Assembly (NCBI GenBank): GCA_004556745.1
Contig: SFFY01000011.1
Location: 1-64,000, forward strand
Source: Bacteroidales bacterium
Lineage (GTDB): Bacteria; Bacteroidota; Bacteroidia; Bacteroidales; Bacteroidaceae
Length of the DNA stretch: 64,000 nucleotides
Reading direction: 5' to 3'
A model generated the notes under the pieces. That model worked only from the letters and a program-made list of their open reading frames with translations. It was not told the DNA's origin and did no database searches. Shown here piece by piece: positions 1 to 5,729 of the stretch. Position 1 is the first letter of the stretch. Every line of letters starts with the position of its first letter. Made by a program: the position numbers and the translations under genes.

Positions 1-5
1 CATAA

Positions 6-53
6 AAGAGGGAGAAGTCATGTTTGCCGTGGCTTCTCCCTCTTCTTTTTTTT
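6..53. terminator. Intrinsic terminator at window start
   Basis: A 12-bp stem (AAGAGGGAGAAG at 6-17 pairing with 33-44) closes a 15-nt loop and is followed by a T-rich run to about 53. This is a rho-independent terminator. It probably ends a gene lying left of the window; it could work in both directions because A residues precede the left arm. Confidence 0.8.
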
Positions 54-183
54 AGTGTCCTTATAACATAGTCCGCACCATTCTATTAGACCCGAGCGCA
101 TTTCTCGGAGAAATTTTTTCCTTCCTATATGATATTTTTACCAATCCTATATGAGAAATTTCATTTTCTCCTTGAAATTTTTT

Positions 184-263
184 GTTACAAACTTTGTAAC
201 ATGTATTACAAACTTTGTAACATGTGTTAGCAAGTTTGTAACAAGCGTTACAAAGTTTGTAAC
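184..263. repeat. Array of four 17-bp palindromes, 21-bp period (copy 1)
   Basis: Four units of the type GTTACAAACTTTGTAAC lie at 184-200, 205-221, 226-242 and 247-263. They are separated by 4-bp spacers ATGT, ATGT and AAGC, so the period is exactly 21 bp, about two helical turns. The same architecture recurs at 32854-32933 and, inverted, at 52621-52700. The rest of 54-564 is AT-rich and non-coding, with TCCTATATGA-type words and the phrase TTTGCGCTCATA near 400 that recurs near 52830. Confidence 0.85.
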
Positions 264-525
264 AAAAAATATCCTATATGAAAATGAAAAATTTTTGCGC
301 AGAGAGGGAAAAATATAAAGCAGAAAAGAAAAATTGTCATATATGACAGGATTTATTTCCATACGTGCTACGCGCGCCTGTCTTACGTGAAAGAATTTGC
401 GCTCATAGCAGATCTTTGCGTCAAGATGCGCAGATACTTGCAGCGAAATACCGATTAAAGGTCATTATTCAATAAGGTAAAACCGAATTATCTTAGCATA
501 TAAAGCCCGAACACGCATTTTTTCG

Positions 526-533
526 TAACTTTG
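526..533 (+). promoter_or_regulatory. Bacteroidota -7 promoter box
   Basis: TAACTTTG fits the Bacteroidota housekeeping -7 consensus TANNTTTG and lies 32 nt before the ATG at 565. A convincing -33 TTTG box is not seen. It would drive the gene at 565 and probably those following to 2909. Confidence 0.55.
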
Positions 534-564
534 CGGTAAATTCCACAATAATATATTATACCCT

Positions 565-1107
565 ATGAGATTTTTTGCCCATAGACTGTTGCTTTTGACG
601 CTCGCCCTCGCAGTGTGCATGGGTGCCGAAGCAAAAAAGAAAAAGCAGGAGCCGATGTATCTTTTTGGTTACGGCGTCGCTCTGCTTGACTCTACCACTT
701 ACCTCTCGGCTGTTGTGCGCCTTGACAGTGCAACGATTGACCCAAAAACGAAAATCCTGAACTCTATCGTTCGCTATTCCAATCAGTTGCGAACCTACCT
801 CGAAGCCTTATACGAGTCGCACGTCACGTGTACGGTGTTCTACGACAAGAGCAAGGCAAAACTGGAAAAGAAATACCTCAAAATGCGCCGCCGCGTCAAT
901 GATGACAAGTCGTTGAAACTAAAAGAAATTCCGGCGGACGAATTTAAGTTTGTCTGGGTGCCCAATGAGGTGGAAGTGAAAGGCGAGGTGGTCGGCGAAA
1001 TCGCAAAAGACCATTCAAAGAAAAAGAAGAAAAAGGCACCTGCACTCGTCAGCGAATCGAAAGAAAAGCAGAAATCGTCTAAAAAAGGTAAACGTGGAAC
1101 ACGCTAA
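565..1107 (+). CDS. Hypothetical secreted Lys-rich protein
   Basis: This 180-residue protein has a clear N-terminal signal peptide (hydrophobic LLLLTLALAVCMG stretch, cleavage near residues 21-24), so it is exported. The middle (about 30-145) is an ordinary soluble sequence with no motif I recognise. The C-terminal 35 residues are very rich in Lys and Ser, including a run of six lysines, as expected of a disordered basic tail. The gene overlaps the next one by 14 bp, which suggests translational coupling and a shared transcript from the promoter box at 526. I do not recognise the family. It could be an accessory protein of the kinase/peptidase/PqqD set downstream or simply a neighbour. Confidence 0.7.
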   Translation: MRFFAHRLLLLTLALAVCMGAEAKKKKQEPMYLFGYGVALLDSTTYLSAVVRLDSATIDPKTKILNSIVRYSNQLRTYLEALYESHVTCTVFYDKSKAKLEKKYLKMRRRVNDDKSLKLKEIPADEFKFVWVPNEVEVKGEVVGEIAKDHSKKKKKKAPALVSESKEKQKSSKKGKRGTR

Positions 1108-2002
1108 TACTTTGAATTTTAGAGTTGCCGGGTTAAAGTTTTCCGTAAGTTCTGATGCCACGTTGCCGGAACTGCAAAACCTGTTGCCGTCCTATCGGAC
1201 TTTTTACGAAAAAGAGGCGACAGACGATGCGCCCTTGTTTGAACTGTCGGCACACATAGCAGGCAAAGACGAACAGCCCGCCGACCCTGAAGGCCAACTT
1301 CTGCATACATTCGACGAACCTGATATCATTCAGGAATTTTACGCCGAACCGCAGGGCGGGCACAGCATTCGCATCTACACCCACCCGCGCTCGCTGGCGG
1401 CAATCCTGCACGCCTCGGCCGACTGGCGGCAGGCACACGCCGAAATCTTCGGAGACAAGGACACGCAAAGTTATGCCCTCGGCAATGTCATCATGATGCT
1501 CTACGCCCTCACGGCACTCGATACCAACGCTTTGCTGATCCACGCTTCCGTGATAGAGCATGGCGGAAAGGGCTACATATTCCAAGGCAAGAGCGGTACG
1601 GGCAAGAGCACGCACTCGCGCCTTTGGCTGAAATATATCCCCGACACGGCCCTGCTCAACGACGACAACCCTGTGGTGCGCCTCATGCCCGACGGCACGG
1701 TGCGCGTGTTCGGCACGCCGTGGAGCGGCAAGACACCCTGCTACATCAACCGCAGCGTGCCCGTAGGTGCATTTGTGCGCCTGTTTCAAGCACCTGCAAA
1801 CAAAATTGTGCAGATGCAGCCGCCTTTAAGCGGGGCATCGATTGTGGGTTCTTCTTCGGGTATGCGCTGGGATACAGATTTTTATACCCGCATGTTGCAA
1901 CTTTCGTTTAGTATCGCCAAGCAGACAGGCATCTTCACCCTGCATTGTCTGCCCGATGAAGAGGCTGCGCGGATTTGCCACGCAGCAGTGACAAAACAAT
2001 AG
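1094..2002 (+). CDS. HPr-kinase-like ATPase, peptide-modification type
   Basis: The 302-residue product has an N-terminal domain of about 140 residues without recognisable motif, then an HPr kinase/phosphorylase-like nucleotide-binding core. Visible are the lead-in LLIHASV, the P-loop GKSGTGKST (about 165-173) and LLNDDNPVV further on. Members of this branch typically sit beside PqqD-like and S24/S26 peptidase genes in RiPP-type loci, and some relatives in lasso peptide clusters phosphorylate the peptide. The start is GTG at 1094, overlapping the preceding gene by 14 bp; no nearer ATG fits. It lies 7 bp before the peptidase gene. A diverged relative occurs at 54864. The substrate is not known, and a non-kinase ATPase role is possible. 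Confidence 0.75.
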   Translation: MEHANTLNFRVAGLKFSVSSDATLPELQNLLPSYRTFYEKEATDDAPLFELSAHIAGKDEQPADPEGQLLHTFDEPDIIQEFYAEPQGGHSIRIYTHPRSLAAILHASADWRQAHAEIFGDKDTQSYALGNVIMMLYALTALDTNALLIHASVIEHGGKGYIFQGKSGTGKSTHSRLWLKYIPDTALLNDDNPVVRLMPDGTVRVFGTPWSGKTPCYINRSVPVGAFVRLFQAPANKIVQMQPPLSGASIVGSSSGMRWDTDFYTRMLQLSFSIAKQTGIFTLHCLPDEEAARICHAAVTKQ

Positions 2003-2009
2003 CGACATT

Positions 2010-2492
2010 ATGCCGAGCAAAACCCTCCCCAATCACATTTTCGTAGGCGAAATTAAGCGTGCGCTTGACGAGGGACGTACCGCTACGTTCCGCGTCAAGG
2101 GTTACAGCATGCGTCCGTACCTTGAGCACCTGCGCGACAAGGTGGTGCTTGCGCCCGCCAGCCCAGATGCCTTGAAACCCGGCGACGTGATACTGGCAGA
2201 GGTGGCGGAGCGCGTTTACGTGCTGCATCGCCTCGTGCGCCGCGAGGGCGACCGCCTCACGCTCAAGGGCGACGGCAACGCCTTCGGCACGGAGCACTGC
2301 CGCGTGCAGGACGTGGTGGGCATCGTAACGGGCTTCATGCGCAAGGGACGTGAGGATGTGGAGCCGCTCACAACTGTCAAGTGGCGCGTCTACTCCTATC
2401 TCTGGATGCATCTCGACCCCGTGCGCCGCTATCTGCTGGCGCTGCACCGCCGCGTATGGCTCAAACTCTTTCCCGTAAGGCATTGCCAGTAG
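2010..2492 (+). CDS. S24/S26-family signal-peptidase-like protein
   Basis: The 160-residue protein carries the serine-peptidase signature GYSMRP, then VYVLHRLV and LTLKGDGN, in the order found in S26 signal peptidases. The second catalytic position appears to be His in LHRLV, as in the archaeal/Sec11-type subfamily, rather than Lys as in bacterial LepB. There is no clear N-terminal membrane anchor; the C-terminal 40 residues are basic and aromatic and might contact the membrane. It sits between an HPr-kinase-like gene and a PqqD gene, so processing of a modified peptide is a reasonable inference. The stop codon TAG abuts a 20-bp palindrome starting at 2493. Confidence 0.75.
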   Translation: MPSKTLPNHIFVGEIKRALDEGRTATFRVKGYSMRPYLEHLRDKVVLAPASPDALKPGDVILAEVAERVYVLHRLVRREGDRLTLKGDGNAFGTEHCRVQDVVGIVTGFMRKGREDVEPLTTVKWRVYSYLWMHLDPVRRYLLALHRRVWLKLFPVRHCQ

Positions 2493-2611
2493 GGGCGTTT
2501 TGCAAAACGCCCGAAAAATGTCAGTAGGGCGTATTGCATACGCTCGAAAATGATTGCCTTTTTGATTTATGCCATGCAACGCACACGGCGGGCGTTTTGC
2601 AAAACGCCCCT
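2493..2611. repeat. Cluster of three GGGCG palindromes
   Basis: The 150 bp between the peptidase and PqqD genes holds three palindromes: GGGCGTTTTGCAAAACGCCC at 2493-2512, a GGGCGTATTGCATACGC variant at about 2525-2543, and the first type again near 2592-2611, followed by CTAC. The first begins directly after a TAG stop. The same palindrome reappears at 7977-7996, again touching a TAG stop. These look like short REP-type elements; the first could also act as a weak terminator or mRNA 3' stabiliser. Confidence 0.7.
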
Positions 2612-2642
2612 ACTTTGTAAAACCAATTAGAAACCTATAAAT

Positions 2643-2909
2643 ATGAACATCAAAAAAGGATTTGAACTGCGCGACGTTTGCGGCGAAAAGGTGATTATTG
2701 CCTCCGGGCTTGAAAACCTTGATTTCACCAAACTCATCAGCGTAAACGAAACGGGCGCAGATATATGGAACCTGCTGCTCGAAGGCGCAACGACCGAAGA
2801 AGAACTGATTGCCAAATTCCTCGAAATGTACGAGGGCGACGAGGCACAGATGCGCAGCGAAGTGGCTGCCTTCCTCAAAGAACTGGCTGAAATCGGCGTT
2901 TTGGAATAA
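2643..2909 (+). CDS. PqqD-like RiPP recognition protein
   Basis: The 88-residue product has the PqqD fold pattern: an N-terminal beta-rich part, the core ISVNETGADIWNLL (about 38-51) and a C-terminal helical stretch that resembles PQQ-biosynthesis PqqD and the RRE domains that bind leader peptides. In RiPP systems such proteins present the precursor to modifying enzymes. No precursor gene or radical SAM gene is visible next to it, so its partner may be elsewhere; the kinase-like gene at 1094 and peptidase at 2010 are its likely associates. A second PqqD-like gene occurs at 54462. Confidence 0.8.
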   Translation: MNIKKGFELRDVCGEKVIIASGLENLDFTKLISVNETGADIWNLLLEGATTEEELIAKFLEMYEGDEAQMRSEVAAFLKELAEIGVLE

Positions 2910-2961
2910 TATTATAAATGCGTTGGTTGAATGAGTAATTAGACATTTATGCGTTTAATAT

Positions 2962-3176
2962 GACGACAACATAGACAACCAAAGACAACTCCGAGCATGA
3001 CATTCATGCGTTTAATATGACGACAACATAGACAACGGGGCGTATTTCATACGCCTGCCGCGCAGAAAGACAACTGAAAGTTGTCAAAATGTTGTCCCAG
3101 TTGTCGTCATAATGAAAAAAGCAACGCAGACAATAAATGTTGTCAAAAGTTGTCTCTGTTGTCGTATAAACAAAAA
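2962..3176. repeat. GTTGTC/GACAAC repeat element upstream of AICAR transformylase (copy A)
   Basis: The 310-bp gap before 3222 is filled with repeats of GACAAC and its complement GTTGTC: ACGACAACATAGACAAC occurs twice (about 2963 and 3019), then a GGGCGTATTTCATACGCC palindrome (about 3038-3055), then AAAGACAACTGAAAGTTGTC and several more GTTGTC units to about 3175. The two halves are complementary and can fold into long hairpins. A very similar element with the same order of parts lies upstream of panB at 34897-35094. I infer a cis-regulatory or mobile repeat; it holds no credible gene. Confidence 0.75.
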
Positions 3177-3221
3177 GACAGCACAGACAATTCAATCAAA
3201 GGATATTATAAACTTAATTAT

Positions 3222-4403
3222 ATGAAAGAGTTAGAACTCAAATACGGCTGCAATCCCAATCAGAAACCGGCGCGTATTTTTATTGAGAACGGCGAACTGC
3301 CCATCGAAGTGCTCGGCGGTCGCCCGGGTTACATCAACTTCCTTGATGCCCTCAACGGCTGGCAACTCGTGAGCGAACTCAAAGCCGCCACCGGCCTGCC
3401 CGCCGCCACCTCGTTCAAGCACGTGTCGCCCGCCGGCGCGGCTGTTGGGTTGCCCATGAGCGAAACGCTGCGCAAAATCTACTTCGTGGACGACCTCACC
3501 GAACCGCTCACGCCCATTGCCACGGCTTACGCCCGCGCTCGCGGCGCAGACCGCATGTCGTCGTACGGCGATTTCATCGCCCTTTCCGATACCTGCGACC
3601 TCGCTACGGCACTGCTCATCAAGCGCGAAGTGAGCGACGGCGTGATTGCCCCTGGCTTTACCGACGAAGCCCTCGAAGTGCTCCGCGCCAAGCGCAAGGG
3701 TACGTATTGTATCCTTAAAATCGACCCCGCTTACCGACCGGAGCCTTTGGAGCGAAAGCAGGTGTTCGGCATTACCTTCGAGCAGGGACGCAACAACATC
3801 GACCTTACCTCAGATGCCCTCTTTGAAAACATACCCACCAAAAACAAGACCTTTACGCCCGAGGCTATTCGCGACCTGCGCATCGCGCTCATCACGCTGA
3901 AATATACGCAGAGCAACTCCGTGTGCTACGCCAAGGACGGACAGGCCATCGGCATCGGCGCCGGACAGCAGAGCCGCATTCACTGCACGCGCCTCGCCGG
4001 CAACAAGGCAGATATCTGGTGGCTGCGCCAGCACCCGAAGGTGATGAACCTGCCTTGGGTGGAGAAGATACGCCGCGCCGACCGCGACAACACCATTGAC
4101 ATCTATATTTCCGACGACTACGAAGACGTTTTGGCAGAAGGCGCCTGGCAGCAGTTCTTCACCGAACGCCCCGAACCGCTTTCGCGCGAGGAAAAGAAAG
4201 AATGGATTGCCAAGAACACGGGCGTAGCGCTCGGCTCTGACGCTTTCTTCCCCTTCGGCGACAACATTGAGCGGGCGCATAAGAGCGGCGTGGCATACGT
4301 AGCACAGGCCGGCGGCAGCGTGCGCGACGACCATGTTATCGAAACCTGCAATAAGTATGGCATCGCCATGGCATTCACTGGCGTGCGCCTTTTCCACCAT
4401 TAA
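3222..4403 (+). CDS. AICAR formyltransferase (PurH C-terminal domain only)
   Basis: This 393-residue enzyme corresponds to the AICAR transformylase half of PurH; it would transfer the formyl group of 10-formyltetrahydrofolate to AICAR to make FAICAR in the second-last step of IMP synthesis. Family hallmarks are LKYGCNPNQKPA near the N-terminus and the catalytic Lys-His motif FKHVSPAGAAVG (about residues 65-76), with YTQSNSVCYAKDGQ and GIGAGQQSR further on. There is no IMP cyclohydrolase (MGS-like) domain. The reading frame is open back to 3081, but that extension runs through the GTTGTC repeat, so the ATG at 3222, with typical N-terminal MKELELKYGCNPNQ, is preferred. Cyclohydrolase activity must come from another protein. 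Confidence 0.92.
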   Translation: MKELELKYGCNPNQKPARIFIENGELPIEVLGGRPGYINFLDALNGWQLVSELKAATGLPAATSFKHVSPAGAAVGLPMSETLRKIYFVDDLTEPLTPIATAYARARGADRMSSYGDFIALSDTCDLATALLIKREVSDGVIAPGFTDEALEVLRAKRKGTYCILKIDPAYRPEPLERKQVFGITFEQGRNNIDLTSDALFENIPTKNKTFTPEAIRDLRIALITLKYTQSNSVCYAKDGQAIGIGAGQQSRIHCTRLAGNKADIWWLRQHPKVMNLPWVEKIRRADRDNTIDIYISDDYEDVLAEGAWQQFFTERPEPLSREEKKEWIAKNTGVALGSDAFFPFGDNIERAHKSGVAYVAQAGGSVRDDHVIETCNKYGIAMAFTGVRLFHH

Positions 4404-4414
4404 TATATATAATT

Positions 4415-4624
4415 ATGAGAAAAGCAGGCGACGAAGAAATAACGCAGGCCATTATGGGCGGCATCGCCTTTCGCGGCGCGAAACTCCGTGAACCCGCTGA
4501 CAAGGAAGGCAAGGTGAAGACCAAGGCCAAGAAGAAAAAGTATATCACCGGCGCGCACGGTTCGGGGTCGGCGAAGATGAAAGCCGAAATACGCCGCCGC
4601 CGTGCCAATAGGCATAAGAAATAA
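4415..4624 (+). CDS. Small basic hypothetical protein
   Basis: A 69-residue, strongly basic protein starting 11 bp after the transformylase gene, with an AT-only leader typical of starts in this genome. The C-terminal half is rich in Lys and Arg with a GAHGSGSAK stretch and ends in RRRRANRHKK. Such a composition suggests nucleic acid or ribosome association, but no motif confirms it. It is the only sensible frame in this interval and is probably cotranscribed with its neighbours. Family not recognised. Confidence 0.5.
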   Translation: MRKAGDEEITQAIMGGIAFRGAKLREPADKEGKVKTKAKKKKYITGAHGSGSAKMKAEIRRRRANRHKK

Positions 4625-4633
4625 TCGGGTATC

Positions 4634-4665
4634 TCGTTTACTTGTCTACTCGTTTACTCGTCTTC
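4634..4665. repeat. Octamer repeat TYGTYTAC, four units
   Basis: Four tandem 8-bp units (TCGTTTAC, TTGTCTAC, TCGTTTAC, TCGTCTTC) fill the short gap between two small genes. Related octamer blocks occur at 13126-13157, 13206-13237, 34059-34090, 62002-62033 and 62077-62108. Confidence 0.75.
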
Positions 4666-4674
4666 TAAAAACAC

Positions 4675-4872
4675 ATGATTAAATTGTTCCTCATAGTGCT
4701 CGGCATCGTTGCCGTCTGCGTGGCATTGCTTTCGGTGCGCCTGTTTGTGGGGCGCGAGTTCGTGCATTCCCATGTGGAGGGCAACAAGGAGTTGCACCGG
4801 CGCGGCATAAAATGCGCCCGCGCCATGGACGCCGAGATGCGGAGCAAGGGAAATAAAAAAATCAACAATTAA
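4675..4872 (+). CDS. Small single-pass membrane protein
   Basis: A 65-residue protein with one N-terminal transmembrane segment (about residues 3-22, LFLIVLGIVAVCVALLSVRL) and a short polar tail containing FVHSHVEGNKELHRRGIKCA. The sequence resembles a small conserved protein often seen in Bacteroidales, though I cannot name a function. It is placed 14 bp before the Skp-like lipoprotein gene and is likely in the same transcript. Confidence 0.6.
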   Translation: MIKLFLIVLGIVAVCVALLSVRLFVGREFVHSHVEGNKELHRRGIKCARAMDAEMRSKGNKKINN

Positions 4873-4886
4873 CCCAATAGAACAAA

Positions 4887-5489
4887 ATGAAAAAGTTTAT
4901 GCGTATGGCCACAGGCTTGTGCCTCGTCGCAACAATGGCCATGGTATCTTGCAAGAAAGGCGATAACCCCGCCGACAAGGTGAAAGGCGGTTCGGGTCTG
5001 CCTAAGGCAGAGGCTGCCGCAAAGGGCGGCGAAATTGCTTTCGTTGAGGTGGACAGCCTTGCAACGGCATACCAGTTCTGCATCGACGGACAGAAAGAAC
5101 TCGAAGCCAAACACACCAACTTCCGCCAGCAACTGGCAGCAAAGGAGCGTGCCTTGCAGAGTGCCGCCGAGCAATTCCAGAAGAAATATCAGTCGGGCGG
5201 TTTCACCAATGAGGCAGATTTCAACAAGGCTCAAAATGCCCTGCAAAATCAGCAACTGCAACTACAAAAGTTCCAGGAACAACTTGAAACGCAGATGGCA
5301 GAGGCCACCAATGCTTATCAGGAAACCCTGCGCGACAGCCTCAACAATTTCTTGAAAGAGTATAACAAAGACCGCCGCTACAAGATGATTCTCTCGAAGA
5401 GCGGCGACAATATGCTCTACGCCGACAAGAGCCTCGACATTACTAAGGAGGTGATTAACGGCCTGAACAAGCGTTACAAGAAAAAGTAA
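4887..5489 (+). CDS. OmpH/Skp-family periplasmic lipoprotein
   Basis: The 200-residue product begins with a lipoprotein signal peptide (lipobox MVSC, Cys about 22), followed by a short linker and IAFVEVDSLATAYQF, the usual start of the OmpH/Skp beta domain. Residues about 70-160 are Gln/Glu/Lys-rich and predicted coiled coil, the tentacle region of Skp; the C-terminus returns with DRRYKMILSKSGDNMLYAD, also typical. Skp-like proteins hold unfolded outer-membrane proteins in the periplasm. Length fits the family. Lipidation distinguishes it from E. coli Skp but is common in Bacteroidota. A terminator follows at 5526. Confidence 0.82.
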   Translation: MKKFMRMATGLCLVATMAMVSCKKGDNPADKVKGGSGLPKAEAAAKGGEIAFVEVDSLATAYQFCIDGQKELEAKHTNFRQQLAAKERALQSAAEQFQKKYQSGGFTNEADFNKAQNALQNQQLQLQKFQEQLETQMAEATNAYQETLRDSLNNFLKEYNKDRRYKMILSKSGDNMLYADKSLDITKEVINGLNKRYKKK

Positions 5490-5525
5490 AAGACAGGCGT
5501 TTGCCTTCTGGTCAACAACTTTTTA

Positions 5526-5576
5526 GCCACGAAACTATGACACTATTATGTGCCGCAGTTTCGTGGCTATTTGTTT
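5526..5576 (+). terminator. Intrinsic terminator after Skp-like gene
   Basis: AGCCACGAAACT (about 5526-5537) pairs with AGTTTCGTGGCT (about 5558-5569) around a 20-nt loop and is followed by ATTTGTTT. It ends the transcript of the genes before it. The remaining DNA to 5729 shows no gene. Confidence 0.75.
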
Positions 5577-5729
5577 AAGGGGACGTTTGCTTGCACGAAA
5601 TTTCCAGGCACTTCACGCATAAATCCACGATTGCGCCTTGCACAAATGTCCTGTAAATGGTTGGGGGCAGGCTGTACAATGAATTGTTGCATTTATATGA
5701 TCATTCCCTCTATTTAATTTGACACGTGC

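Noticed and set aside
184..263. CRISPR array
   Set aside because: Units are 17-bp palindromes with 4-bp spacers; no 25-40 bp unique spacers and no cas genes in the window.
147..362. Open frames with repeated VTKF/HVTKFV residues over the palindrome arrays (also 32830-33284 and 52685-52870)
   Set aside because: The pattern is just translation of the 21-bp-period array; no conserved start or protein features.
3081..3221. Extended N-terminus of the AICAR transformylase frame
   Set aside because: It is encoded by the GTTGTC repeat and absent in the family; ATG at 3222 begins the conserved sequence.
5581..5651. A 71-nt segment with 9-bp complementary ends, tRNA-like in length
   Set aside because: No D-loop, anticodon or TTCGA T-loop consensus; only end pairing. 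No tRNA was found anywhere in the window.
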